A stretch of DNA of 64,000 nt, from NCBI RefSeq assembly GCF_023330665.1, contig NZ_CP097127.1, positions 2,232,001 to 2,296,000 on the forward strand, read 5' to 3'. This document shows positions 1 to 8,458 of the stretch, in pieces. Position numbers and translations under genes: made by a program. Each line of letters begins with the position of its first letter. The first letter of the stretch is position 1. Under the pieces are notes generated by a model, which searched no databases, was not told where the DNA came from, and saw only the letters and a program-made list of their open reading frames with translations. This DNA comes from Conexibacter sp. S30A1. Lineage in GTDB: Bacteria; Actinomycetota; Thermoleophilia; Solirubrobacterales; Solirubrobacteraceae.

Positions 1-6
1 GCTGCG

Positions 7-777
7 ATGAGTGACCGCGTTTTGAGCACAACCCCGCCACGCTTGGAGACAGTCGGGCTGAGCTGCCACTTTGGTGGCGTGCGCGCACTGAGCCAGGTGT
101 CGGTGTGCGTCGCTGACGGCCAGATAGCCGTGCTGCTGGGCCCCAACGGCGCCGGCAAGTCGGTGTTCGTGAACGTTGTCTGCGGAGAGCTGCGCGCCAG
201 TGCAGGGCGCGTGCTGATCGGCGGGCGCGATCTCACGCACAGCCCAGGCTGGCGACTTGTCTGCCACGGTGTGGCCCGCACGTTTCAGATACCACGGCCG
301 CTGCGCAGCTGCACGGTCTGGGAGAACGTTTACGGCGCCGCTGGCCGCGTGCGTGAGCCAAGCGCACAGCATCCCCCGTCCGCCCGGCTAAGGGCCGAGC
401 AGGCGCTGGCCAGAGTGGGGCTGCTTCACCGGCGAGACTCGCTGCCGGACTGCCTGTCGCTGGCGGAGCTGCGCAAGCTGGAGCTCGCACGGGCGCTGGC
501 GCTGGCCCCGCGCCTGCTGCTGCTGGACGAGCCGATGGCCGGCCTCAGCGCGGAGGAGATTGACGACACGGTCGGGCTGCTGACTGAGCTGCGGGCTCAG
601 GGCATGGCGATCCTCGCGGTCGAGCACGTGATGCGGGCCGTTCTGGCGATGGCCGACAGCGTCTACTTCCTGCATCAGGGCAGCGTGCTGCGCAGCGGTC
701 CCCCGGCGGAAGTCCTCGCCGACCGGCGCGTGGTCGCCATGTATCTGGGCGTGCCGCCGGGCGCGATTGCCGGCTGA
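7..777 (+). CDS. ABC transporter ATP-binding protein, LivG-like
   Basis: This is the ATPase subunit of a branched-chain amino-acid type importer, acting at the cytoplasmic face of the membrane. Walker A (GPNGAGKS) is near residue 45, Walker B is LLLLDEP, the D-loop follows, and a switch histidine sits in AVEHVM. The signature motif is LSLAE rather than LSGGE, which is unusual. At 256 aa it has the normal LivG length. The ATG lies in an ATGA context at the window edge, so an upstream permease gene may end by 4-base overlap. A LivF-like partner follows after 9 bases and a LivJ-like binding protein lies on the opposite strand. The transported ligand cannot be told from sequence. Confidence 0.9.
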   Translation: MSDRVLSTTPPRLETVGLSCHFGGVRALSQVSVCVADGQIAVLLGPNGAGKSVFVNVVCGELRASAGRVLIGGRDLTHSPGWRLVCHGVARTFQIPRPLRSCTVWENVYGAAGRVREPSAQHPPSARLRAEQALARVGLLHRRDSLPDCLSLAELRKLELARALALAPRLLLLDEPMAGLSAEEIDDTVGLLTELRAQGMAILAVEHVMRAVLAMADSVYFLHQGSVLRSGPPAEVLADRRVVAMYLGVPPGAIAG

Positions 778-786
778 GACCGGGCT

Positions 787-1479
787 GTGCGCCTGCAGGT
801 TGACAACCTCACGGTCATGCGCCGGCAGGCAGCGGCCATCGACAGCGTGGACATGCAGATCGACGGAGCAGAGCTGGTCGCGCTGGTCGGCCCAAACGGT
901 GCCGGCAAGACAACCCTGCTGCGGACGCTGGCGGGCCTGATGGCGCCCCACCAAGGCAGCATCACCCTGCTTGGTACCGAGATCACCGGCCTCACACCGG
1001 AGGCGCGCGTCAAGCGCGGCCTCGTGCACGTGCCCGAGGGACGGCGGCTGTTCGGGGCGCTCACGGTTGCGGAGAATCTCGAGCTCGGCTGCTGGTGCCA
1101 CGGCGAGCGTGATCTGGGGCACGTGCTGGACCTGCTGCCGGAGCTTGTGCCCTTGCTCGAGCGGCCGGCCGGCAGCCTGAGCACTGCTGAGGCGCAGCTC
1201 TGCGCGGTGGCACGCGCGATCGCGGCCAACCCAGTCGTGCTGCTGATCGACGAGATCTCGCTCGGCCTGTCGCCGGCGGCCGCCAGTCGGCTCTTCTCGC
1301 TGCTGCCGGAGCTGGTCTCCACCGGAATGGCGATCCTGTTCGTGGAGCAGGACGTGGGGCGTGCGCTGTCGGTCGCCGACCGCGTCTACGCGCTCGACCG
1401 AGGCCGTATCGTGGCCGCCGGAGCGCCGGGCGAGCTACTGGTTCACCACGCCTTTCGTGGCTTCGAGCTGGGCGGCTGA
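787..1479 (+). CDS. ABC transporter ATP-binding protein, LivF-like
   Basis: This is the second ATPase of the branched-chain amino-acid type importer. It starts at GTG, 9 bases after the LivG-like gene, so the two are surely co-transcribed. Walker A is GPNGAGKT (about residue 37), the LivF-typical VPEGRRLF segment is present, Walker B is VVLLIDE and the H-loop region reads FVEQD (Gln in place of the switch His, as in many LivF proteins). The signature reads LSTAEAQ instead of LSGGEQQ. The 230-aa length matches LivF. As in its partner, a weakened signature with otherwise intact ATPase motifs is odd. Confidence 0.9.
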   Translation: MRLQVDNLTVMRRQAAAIDSVDMQIDGAELVALVGPNGAGKTTLLRTLAGLMAPHQGSITLLGTEITGLTPEARVKRGLVHVPEGRRLFGALTVAENLELGCWCHGERDLGHVLDLLPELVPLLERPAGSLSTAEAQLCAVARAIAANPVVLLIDEISLGLSPAAASRLFSLLPELVSTGMAILFVEQDVGRALSVADRVYALDRGRIVAAGAPGELLVHHAFRGFELGG

Positions 1480-1536
1480 CAGGGGCCACGAGCGCTTGCC
1501 GTAAAGCGCGCGGCGACGCGACCGCGGCCGACAGGC

Positions 1537-2829
1537 TCAGCGTCCGCCGGCATGCTCGACCTGTCGGAACACGAGTTCACCGCCGCGGCCGACAAGCAGT
1601 CGCGCGACGGCTGGGATCTCACCCACCTGCGCACCGTTCGCGCTCAGCCTGAAGGTGCCGTCAAGCGTGCGCAGGTGGCCCGAGAGCCGTGTCAGCGCCG
1701 CCCGCAGGCCGAGCTGTGTGGCCGTGGTCGCCTGGCTCAGCGCCGCGCCGATCACCAGCCCGGTGTTGTAACCGGCGATGTTGAGGAAGTTGAGCGGACC
1801 CGTGGCGCCGGCTTGGCCGACCACGTCCGCGAAGTGCGGGTCGAGTGCCTGCGCCAGTCCGTGGTCGGTCAGCCCGACACTCGGCGGCAGGCGTTGCACG
1901 AAGGGCGGGAAGCCGTAGCTATAGGTCCCCGCCAGGGCGCCGGTGCCCACGGCGTGCCGGAGCACGCCGGGGAGCTGCCCGGCGAAGACGGTGAACACGA
2001 ACCTGAAACGGTGACCGGAGGCCTTCAGCTGCCGCAGGAAGGCGATGTCGTTGCTCGTGTAGCCGAGTTCGATGACCGCGCTGGCGTGGCGCGCGGCGGC
2101 CGCAGCCATGAAGTCCCTGTAGTCGCTGTTTCCGGTGGCGACGCCCTGGTTGACAACGGGCTCGTCGCCATGCAGCGTGAGCGCCGCGGCGATCGTCTGG
2201 TCCTGAGAGGCATCGAAGTAGTTGCGGCCGTAGACCAGGGCGACGCGGCCTATGCGCCGGGCCACGAGCAGGCGCGCGAGACCGTCGGGCCAGACGGTGG
2301 AGGTTGGCAGGTCACAGAGCACGATGTAGGGGTTACCGGCCGTGAAGAAGCTCGCGCCCGTGCCTGACTGGTCGAACAGCAGCACGCCGTCATGCTGCGC
2401 GGTGCTGATCGCCGGCGCGGTCAACACCGAGCCGAAGTCAGCGACGAAGATGCCGACGTGATCACGGCTCAGGAGCCGCGCGTAGAGCGGGCCGGCGCGT
2501 GCGGCGGAGCTGCGGTCGTTGTAGGCGATCAGCCGTACGTGCTGGCGCCGGTGCAGCGCGCGCACCCAGACACCCCCGGCCGCGTTGACCCGACGAACCC
2601 AGAGCCGCAGCCCGGCGAACTCAGGCAGCGACGATGATGCGAATGGGCCGCTGCCGGCATACAGAGTTCCGACCGTCAGCTCACCCGCGCCGCTCACCGC
2701 GCCACCCGCTGTCGCGCCACAGCCGGACGTGGCAGACGCCAGCGCGACGGCCAGCGCCAGTGCGGCAAGCCATCGCGACCCAGGGCGACGCCCGCTTCGC
2801 CAGGTTCTCAGCGGGCGCTCTGAAAACAC
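1537..2829 (-). CDS. Periplasmic-binding lipoprotein, LivJ/Leu-Ile-Val-binding family
   Basis: Extracellular ligand-binding protein (type I periplasmic binding fold) that should deliver substrate to the neighbouring LivFG-like transporter. The GTG at 2829 is chosen because GAGGAGG sits just upstream. An in-frame extension to 3186 would run through rpsF and lacks signal-peptide character. From this start there is an Arg-rich n-region, a hydrophobic stretch (LAALALAVALAS) and a lipobox-like TSGC. The mature part begins LTVGTLYAGSGPFA, typical of the family, and continues with ligand-pocket segments such as VALVYGRNYFD. About 430 aa. It is divergent from rpsF and convergent with the LivF-like gene. 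The ligand is unknown. Confidence 0.85.
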   Translation of the reverse strand: MFSERPLRTWRSGRRPGSRWLAALALAVALASATSGCGATAGGAVSGAGELTVGTLYAGSGPFASSSLPEFAGLRLWVRRVNAAGGVWVRALHRRQHVRLIAYNDRSSAARAGPLYARLLSRDHVGIFVADFGSVLTAPAISTAQHDGVLLFDQSGTGASFFTAGNPYIVLCDLPTSTVWPDGLARLLVARRIGRVALVYGRNYFDASQDQTIAAALTLHGDEPVVNQGVATGNSDYRDFMAAAAARHASAVIELGYTSNDIAFLRQLKASGHRFRFVFTVFAGQLPGVLRHAVGTGALAGTYSYGFPPFVQRLPPSVGLTDHGLAQALDPHFADVVGQAGATGPLNFLNIAGYNTGLVIGAALSQATTATQLGLRAALTRLSGHLRTLDGTFRLSANGAQVGEIPAVARLLVGRGGELVFRQVEHAGGR

Positions 2830-2880
2830 CTCAGCTTCCTCCTCTAGACTAAGTGCCGCACGCTCCCGTGCGCGGCGCGT

Positions 2881-2889
2881 TGCTATATT
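2881..2889 (+). promoter_or_regulatory. Candidate extended -10 promoter for rpsF
   Basis: The 115-base gap between the divergent LivJ-like gene and rpsF contains TGCTATATT, an extended -10 pattern (TGn followed by TATATT), about 55 bases before the rpsF ATG. No convincing -35 box is visible. Confidence 0.35.
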
Positions 2890-2943
2890 CGCAGCTCGCC
2901 CGGTGGCCGGAGCCGATCTGACGGCGAGCGCGGGCCTTTCACC

Positions 2944-3324
2944 ATGTCCAAAGATCCCATCCTTTACGACCTCGTGCTGCTGCTCTCGGCACAGGCTGAC
3001 GAGCAGGCGCGCGGAACCCTCGTCGAAGAGGTCGAGGCGATGATCGCCTCCGGCGGCGGCACCGTGGCTCTCAAGCAGAGCTGGGGTCAGCGCCCGACCA
3101 CCTACCGCATCAACCATCAGAGCGACGCGGACTACTACCTGATTCAGTTCACCGGCCCGCCAGCACTGCTTGAGGCGCTGTCGCACACGCTGCGGATCGC
3201 CGACCAGGTGCTGCGCTTCCGCATCATCAAGGTGCTGCCGGGCACGCCGCCCGCGCCGGAGAGCCCGCCGCCGATCCTCGCCGGGGCGACCGCGGTCGCA
3301 GCAAGCGAAGACGAAGCGGCCTGA
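2944..3324 (+). CDS. rpsF: 30S ribosomal protein S6
   Basis: Small-subunit ribosomal protein that binds 16S rRNA together with S18. The product has the S6 pattern: an N-terminal strand (YDLVLLLS), a helix, a GG-x-V turn followed by a W-x-RPTTYRI segment, and a YYLIQF strand. At 126 aa it is slightly longer than the family core, with an Ala/Pro-rich C-terminal tail (TAVAASEDEAA). It heads the conserved block rpsF-ssb-rpsR-rplI, all on the same strand, which makes the assignment secure. Confidence 0.96.
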   Translation: MSKDPILYDLVLLLSAQADEQARGTLVEEVEAMIASGGGTVALKQSWGQRPTTYRINHQSDADYYLIQFTGPPALLEALSHTLRIADQVLRFRIIKVLPGTPPAPESPPPILAGATAVAASEDEAA

Positions 3325-3544
3325 GCGCGACGCTGACCCTGGACCCGAGTCGCACGGACTCGGCTCAACCGTTTCGTGGGCGCCGCTTTACGGTGGATGA
3401 CGCTCGCGGGCCCCTTCGCTTCTGGTCGTCTGCAGCGAGACTGTCACGAATCTGTGCCAGTTTGCGGCTTGGGCCAGGCCGCCGTCCGTACCGCGCTTAG
3501 ACTCGCCTGAAAGACCTGGCGAAACCGTCGAAAGGAGGCCCGAC

Positions 3545-4012
3545 ATGGCGGGCAACATCAACAGAGTGATCATCACCGGGAACCTCACGAGAGATCCCGA
3601 GCTCCGCACTTTGCCGAGCGGCACGAGCGTCTGCGAGCTGCGTGTGGCCTGCAACGGCCGCAGGCGGAGCGCCGAAGGCAACTGGGAGGACGACCCCAAT
3701 TACTTCAACGTCTCGGTGTGGGGGCAGCAGGGCGAGAACTGCAAGCGCTACCTCTCCAAGGGGCGTGGCGTCGCGATCGACGGACGCCTACGCTGGCGTG
3801 AATGGGAGACCGAGGGGCAAAAGCGTCAAGCTGTCGATATCATCGCTGAGACCGTGCAGTTCCTCGGTGGCGGTAACGAAGCTCCGAACGGTAACGGGAA
3901 CGGCTTTGCAAGCAGCGCAAGCGCTGTTGCGAGCGATATTCCCGTCGATACCGCGGACTTCGTCACCACACCGATGGGCGGCGGTGTCGCCGAGGACGAT
4001 ATCCCGTTCTGA
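3545..4012 (+). CDS. ssb: Single-stranded DNA-binding protein
   Basis: OB-fold protein that coats single-stranded DNA in replication, repair and recombination. It begins NRVIITGNLTRDPELR, has the YFNVSVWGQQGENC segment and the GRLRWREWE strand. After a Gly/Asn-rich linker it ends in the acidic tip DDIPF that recruits partner proteins. 155 aa. A strong AAAGGAGG ribosome-binding site precedes the ATG. It lies 220 bases after rpsF and 46 bases before rpsR, the usual bacterial order. Confidence 0.97.
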   Translation: MAGNINRVIITGNLTRDPELRTLPSGTSVCELRVACNGRRRSAEGNWEDDPNYFNVSVWGQQGENCKRYLSKGRGVAIDGRLRWREWETEGQKRQAVDIIAETVQFLGGGNEAPNGNGNGFASSASAVASDIPVDTADFVTTPMGGGVAEDDIPF

Positions 4013-4058
4013 TCGCTGGCGACCGATCAGCAATAAAGACTTCGATAGGTGATGCCCA

Positions 4059-4379
4059 GTGGCAAAGCAGCGTAGACGGCCGGTTCGCCGGCGTGACAGG
4101 AAGGGCGGTCCTTCATCGGGCCGGCGCAAGCCCTGCCCGTACTGCCGCGACAAGGTCGAACAGGTCGACTACAAGGACGTGTCGCTGCTGCGGCGCTTCA
4201 TCTCAGATCGAGGCAAGATCCGCTCTCGGCGCATCACGGGCGCCTGCCGCCGGCATCAGAGCCAGGTCGCGCGCGCGGTCAAACGCGCGCGCGAGTTAGC
4301 CCTCTTGCCATACGTGGCCGAGGGTGGTAGCGACCATCGCGAGGGTCGCGGTGGACGTGACCGCGACCGTGAGCGCTAG
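4059..4379 (+). CDS. rpsR: 30S ribosomal protein S18
   Basis: Small-subunit protein that pairs with S6. It starts at GTG ([12 protein letters not shown]). The nearby ATG at 4052 is in another frame and meets a stop after seven codons. The core reads [15 protein letters not shown], then [25 protein letters not shown], the diagnostic S18 segment. Two Cys at C-x2-C plus a later Cys suggest a zinc-binding (C+) form. At 106 aa it is longer than the usual 75-85 aa because of an Arg/Gly/Asp-rich C-terminal tail. Confidence 0.95.
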   Translation: MAKQRRRPVRRRDRKGGPSSGRRKPCPYCRDKVEQVDYKDVSLLRRFISDRGKIRSRRITGACRRHQSQVARAVKRARELALLPYVAEGGSDHREGRGGRDRDRER

Positions 4380-4415
4380 CAGCGGGTCGCTCGCGCGGAC
4401 CTTCTGGAGGTACTG

Positions 4416-4865
4416 ATGCCACAGGCAATTCTGCTCGCCGACGTCGAATCGCTGGGCGAGAAGGGCGAGGTCGTCGAGGTTTCGAGCGGTTATCTGCGCA
4501 ACTATCTGGTTCCGCGCAAGCTCGCTGAGACCGCCACCCAGGGATCACTGGAAGCGGCCAGGCAACGTCATGAGGCGGCGGAGCGAGCTGCACGCGAGGC
4601 CGTCGGCCGCGCGCGTGAGAACGCTGACCTGCTCGGCAGGACCGTGCTCACGATCCCGCAGCAGGCCGGCGACGACGGGCGCCTGTTCGGCTCAGTCACC
4701 AGTCAGGACATCGTCGACGCCATCCGCGACGCACGTGGCATCCGCATCGACAAGCGCAAGGTTCAGCTCGACGATCCGATCAAGACGGTCGGCACGCACA
4801 TGGTCAAGGTCGAGGTCGCCGAGGGCGTCACGGCCACGATCAAGACAATGGTCGTAGCCGCCTGA
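4416..4865 (+). CDS. rplI: 50S ribosomal protein L9
   Basis: Large-subunit protein binding 23S rRNA. The N-terminal domain shows the family pattern (AILLADVESLGEKGEVVEVSSGYLRNYLVPRKLA), followed by the long connecting helix and a C-terminal domain with the GRLFGSVTSQDI segment. 149 aa, normal length. A GGAGG ribosome-binding site stands just before the ATG. It lies 36 bases after rpsR and is the last ribosomal gene of the block. A GC-rich imperfect inverted repeat follows the stop but lacks a T-run. Confidence 0.96.
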   Translation: MPQAILLADVESLGEKGEVVEVSSGYLRNYLVPRKLAETATQGSLEAARQRHEAAERAAREAVGRARENADLLGRTVLTIPQQAGDDGRLFGSVTSQDIVDAIRDARGIRIDKRKVQLDDPIKTVGTHMVKVEVAEGVTATIKTMVVAA

Positions 4866-5056
4866 GGGCGGCGGCCGCGCATACTCGCCGCCGCCGCCGA
4901 GCCGGCACACAATCCATCGCTGAATGCGGCTTCTCGGCAGGCGTGACGCCTGCGCGCAGCCTATCGTTGTTGCGCGGCGCTCCAGCGACCGCGACCCGCC
5001 GGGCGACCGGTGAGCGCGCTGGCTGACCGCCGGCCCGTGAGTACCCCCACCGCGAC

Positions 5057-6418
5057 ATGAGCGCAACCGCACCCGCCAGCCCCACCCTGCACAGCCCGAC
5101 CGCCGAGAAGTCGGTGCTCGGTGCCGTGCTGCTCGACGAGCAACACCTGCATGCGCTGCTGGTGGACGAGCAGCTGCGCCCCGAACACTTCTACGGCAGG
5201 GCGCACGCGGCCGTGTTCCAGGCGATGCTGGAGCTCTACAACCACGACCAGAAGATCGACCACCTGACGGTCGCCGAGCAACTGCGCCAGAACAACCGGC
5301 TCGAGGAGATCGGCGGAGCCGACGTGGTCGAGGAGCTGGTCGCCTGGGTGCCGGCCTCGGGCCACGCGCGCGACTACGGCCGCATCGTGCGCGAACAGGC
5401 GCAGCTGCGGGCGCTGCTCGAGGCCACGCGCGAGATCCAGGCCGACGTGATGGGCAGGGCCGCGTCGCCGCGCGAGCTGGTCGAGCGGGCGGAGCGAGCG
5501 ATGCTGGAGGTCGCCCACGACGAGCGACGCCGCGCGATCCGCCCGATCTCCGAGCTGCTGCACGAGGAGACCGACCGTCTGCACCACCGCTCCAACCAGA
5601 AGAGCCCGCTCACGGGCACCCCCTCCGGGTTCCGCGACATCGACGACCTGACCGGCGGCTTCCAGGCCGGCAACCTGATCGTGCTCGCCGCGCGCCCTTC
5701 CATGGGCAAGTCGGCGCTGGTCTGCAACATCGCCGAGAACGCCGCACTGGCGGGCTTCCCGGTCGCGCTGTTCTCACTGGAGATGTCGGAGTCCGAGCTG
5801 GCCCAGCGCTTCGTCGCCTCACAGGCGAAGGTCCCGGGCGATGATCTGCGCCGCGGACGGGTCGCGGAGACACGCTGGCCAAAGATCCTCGAGGCATCCG
5901 GGCGCCTCTCCGAGGCGCCGCTCTACGTTGACGACTCGAGCGACACAAGCGTGCTCGAGATCCGCGCGAAGTCTCGGCGCCTGCACCATCAGCTCGAGGA
6001 GCGTGGCGGGCTTGGGCTGATCGTGATCGACTACCTGCAGCTGCTGCGCCACGAGGGCCGCGTCGAGAGCCGCGTCGAGCAGGTCGGCCAGGTCAGCCGC
6101 GGCTTGAAGAGCCTTGCCCGCGAGCTCAAGGTTCCGGTGATCGCGCTGTCGCAGCTGAGCCGTAACGTCGAGCAGCGCGCCGGCGACAAGAAGCCGATCC
6201 TCTCGGACCTGCGCGAGTCCGGCCAGGTGGAGCAGGACGCCGACCTGGTGATGTTCATCTACCGCGAGGAGTACTACAACCGCGAGTCTACCCGGCCCGG
6301 TGAGGCGGACATCATCGTCGCCAAGCACCGCAACGGCCCGGTCGGCGAGGTCACACTGACCTTCCAGAGCCAGTACCCGAAGTTCTCAAACTACGCGCCA
6401 CCGCACTTCGCTGGTTGA
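5057..6418 (+). CDS. dnaB: Replicative DNA helicase DnaB
   Basis: Hexameric 5'-3' helicase of the replication fork. The N-terminal collar domain (about residues 10-110, SVLGAVLLDEQHLHALL) is followed by a linker and a RecA-like domain with Walker A ARPSMGKSAL, the FSLEMSE motif, Walker B LGLIVIDYLQLL, and the LSQLSRNVEQR and EQDADLVMFIYRE motifs. There is no intein. 453 aa, normal length. It lies 191 bases after rplI in the conserved actinobacterial order. The next gene starts 7 bases downstream and encodes a DnaC-like ATPase, suggesting a helicase/loader pair made from one transcript. Confidence 0.96.
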   Translation: MSATAPASPTLHSPTAEKSVLGAVLLDEQHLHALLVDEQLRPEHFYGRAHAAVFQAMLELYNHDQKIDHLTVAEQLRQNNRLEEIGGADVVEELVAWVPASGHARDYGRIVREQAQLRALLEATREIQADVMGRAASPRELVERAERAMLEVAHDERRRAIRPISELLHEETDRLHHRSNQKSPLTGTPSGFRDIDDLTGGFQAGNLIVLAARPSMGKSALVCNIAENAALAGFPVALFSLEMSESELAQRFVASQAKVPGDDLRRGRVAETRWPKILEASGRLSEAPLYVDDSSDTSVLEIRAKSRRLHHQLEERGGLGLIVIDYLQLLRHEGRVESRVEQVGQVSRGLKSLARELKVPVIALSQLSRNVEQRAGDKKPILSDLRESGQVEQDADLVMFIYREEYYNRESTRPGEADIIVAKHRNGPVGEVTLTFQSQYPKFSNYAPPHFAG

Positions 6419-6425
6419 GCAGACG

Positions 6426-7106
6426 ATGGCAACCTGCGCGCTCGGCATCTGTGACGGCTCCGGCTTCCTCTACGACGAGGCCACCAACACCGCCCGCGAC
6501 TGCGCCTGCCGGCCGCAGATGATCGCCCGCAACCGCGCGCGCGGGCTGGCCGCGGTGATCCCTGAGCGCTACCGCGACGTGGACTTTGACCGTTTCCCCG
6601 TGACCGAGATCGACGCGAAGGTCGTCGCCGCCACGCGCCGCTACGTGAGCCGCATCGACGCCAACCTGGATGCCGGTCGCGGCCTCTGGTTCATGGGCCC
6701 GGTCGGCACCGGCAAGACGACGCTTGCGATGATCGTCACCAAGGCCGCGCTCGATGCCGGGCGCTCCGCCGCGCGCTATTCGCTGCCGGGGCTGCTCAGT
6801 CAGATCCGCAAGACCTTCGACACCGGCTCTCACAACGACCTGCTGGAGCGCCTGGTCGCCGTGGACCTGCTGCACATCGACGACATCGGCGCCGAACAGA
6901 CAACGCCCTGGGTGCTCGAGGAGCTCTACTCGATCATCAACGCGCGCTACGAGGAGCAGCGCGCCGTGGTGATCACCACAAACATCATGGACCGCGACAC
7001 GCTCTGTCAGCAGATCACCGAACGCACCGTCTCGCGCCTGACCGAGATGTGCGACGAACTGCCGCTCCTGGGCCACGACCACCGGCTGGACCTGCGCATC
7101 GCCTGA
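6426..7106 (+). CDS. DnaC/IstB-like AAA+ ATPase (candidate helicase loader)
   Basis: AAA+ ATPase of the DnaC/IstB/DnaI group. Walker A is GPVGTGKTT (about residue 97), Walker B is LLHIDDIGAEQ, sensor 1 is VVITTNI, and the Arg-finger region reads ERTVSRL. The N-terminus has four cysteines (C4, C9, C26, C28) that could bind zinc, as in E. coli DnaC. 226 aa. The 7-base gap to dnaB points to helicase loading as its role. It could also be an IstB-type transposition helper, but no istA-like gene is near and the neighbours are core genes. Confidence 0.85.
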   Translation: MATCALGICDGSGFLYDEATNTARDCACRPQMIARNRARGLAAVIPERYRDVDFDRFPVTEIDAKVVAATRRYVSRIDANLDAGRGLWFMGPVGTGKTTLAMIVTKAALDAGRSAARYSLPGLLSQIRKTFDTGSHNDLLERLVAVDLLHIDDIGAEQTTPWVLEELYSIINARYEEQRAVVITTNIMDRDTLCQQITERTVSRLTEMCDELPLLGHDHRLDLRIA

Positions 7107-7136
7107 CGGGCCGCCAGCGCGTACACTGAAGAAGAA

Positions 7137-8456
7137 ATGCCTGGAATCGTGGTCGTCGGCGCCCAGTGGGGAGACGAAGGGAAGGGCAAGATCACCGACC
7201 TGCTCGCCGAGCGCGCAGATGCCGTGGTCCGCTTTCAGGGCGGCAACAACGCCGGCCACACGATCGTCCACGAGGGCGTCACCTACAAGCTTCACCTGAT
7301 GCCGTCGGGCATCCTGCACCCCGGGAAGCTCTGTGTGATCGGCAACGGGGTCGTGATCGACCCGAAGATCCTCACCGACGAGCTGGACGACCTGCGCAGG
7401 CGCGACATCGACACCAGCGCGTTGCGCATCTCGGCCAACGCGCACCTGATCATGCCCTACCACATGCTGCTTGACCACGCCGGCGAGATCAAGCTGGGCA
7501 AGCTGCAGATCGGCACCACCCGCCGCGGCATCGGCCCCTGCTACTCCGACAAGGCGGCGCGACTCGGCATCCGCGTACAGGATCTGCTCGACGAGAAGAT
7601 CCTCAAGAAGAAGATCGTCGCGGCGATGGAGCCCAAGCGCCTGTCGCTGCGCGAGTTCGCGCGCGATCCCAGGCTCGACCTGCAGGCGATGACCGAGGAG
7701 TACCTGACCTACGGGCACCGCATCAAGCAGTACATCGCCGACACCAGCAGGCTGGTGCTCGAGCGTCTGGACGATGGCGAGCTGGTGGTCTTCGAGGGCG
7801 CGCAGGGGACCCTGCTCGACATCGACCACGGCACCTACCCGTTCGTCACCTCCTCGAACCCGATCGCCGGCTCGGCCACGATCGGCGCGGGTGTCGGACC
7901 CCGCGACATCACCGAGGTCTGGGGTATCACCAAGGCATACAGCACGCGCGTCGGCGCAGGCCCGTTCCCGACCGAGCTCGACGACGCCCTCGGCGAGGAG
8001 CTGCGCGAGCGCGGCGCCGAGTTCGGCACCACCACCGGGCGCCCACGCAGAGTCGGCTGGCTGGACCTGGTGGCGTTGCGCTACGCCGCCCGGCTGAACT
8101 CGCTGAGCGCCCTGGTGATCACCAAGCTCGATGTGCTCTCGGGCCAGCCGACGCTGCGCGTCGCCACCCGCTACCGAGCCGACGAGGGCCTTGAGACCGA
8201 CCACTTCCCCTACCACCAGACCGTGCTGCACCACTCGGTCGGCGAGTACGAGGAGCTTCCCGGCTGGAGCGAGGACATCAGCGACTGTCGCAGCGAGCAG
8301 GATCTACCGGCGGCCGCGCGTGACTACCTGCGCTACGTCTCGGAGTTCGTGCGTGTACCGATCGCACTGGTCAGCGTCGGACCCGCTCGCGAGCAGGTCA
8401 TCTGGACGCAGGCCGGCCGCAGCATGCAGGGCTACGGCGCCCGCGCCGCCGCGTAG
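7137..8456 (+). CDS. purA: Adenylosuccinate synthetase
   Basis: Catalyses GTP-dependent joining of IMP and aspartate, the first committed step to AMP. It begins VVVGAQWGDEGKGKITD (catalytic Asp and GTP-binding loop), has GGNNAGHT, GTTRRGIGPCYSDK and EGAQGTLLDIDHGTYPFVTSS, and near the C-terminus the base-recognition TKLDVLSG. 439 aa, full length. The ATG is preceded by a short purine stretch, with a TACACT box at 7122 that may be a -10. It converges on the glucodextranase gene, and the two stop codons are only 2 bases apart. Confidence 0.97.
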   Translation: MPGIVVVGAQWGDEGKGKITDLLAERADAVVRFQGGNNAGHTIVHEGVTYKLHLMPSGILHPGKLCVIGNGVVIDPKILTDELDDLRRRDIDTSALRISANAHLIMPYHMLLDHAGEIKLGKLQIGTTRRGIGPCYSDKAARLGIRVQDLLDEKILKKKIVAAMEPKRLSLREFARDPRLDLQAMTEEYLTYGHRIKQYIADTSRLVLERLDDGELVVFEGAQGTLLDIDHGTYPFVTSSNPIAGSATIGAGVGPRDITEVWGITKAYSTRVGAGPFPTELDDALGEELRERGAEFGTTTGRPRRVGWLDLVALRYAARLNSLSALVITKLDVLSGQPTLRVATRYRADEGLETDHFPYHQTVLHHSVGEYEELPGWSEDISDCRSEQDLPAAARDYLRYVSEFVRVPIALVSVGPAREQVIWTQAGRSMQGYGARAAA

Positions 8457-8458
8457 AG

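Noticed and set aside
2830..3186. N-terminal extension of the LivJ-like protein through rpsF
   Set aside because: A strong GAGGAGG site and a signal peptide support the GTG at 2829; the extension would be antisense to rpsF and has no family similarity.
4866..4898. Terminator after rplI
   Set aside because: The GGCGGCGG/CCGCCGCC repeat is low-complexity, lacks a T-run and has an unstable register, so I do not call it.
6351..8234. 627-aa antisense frame across the DnaC-like gene and purA
   Set aside because: It lies opposite two well-supported core genes, has low-complexity His/Val/Asp-rich translation and no recognisable motif. High GC content produces such long shadow frames.
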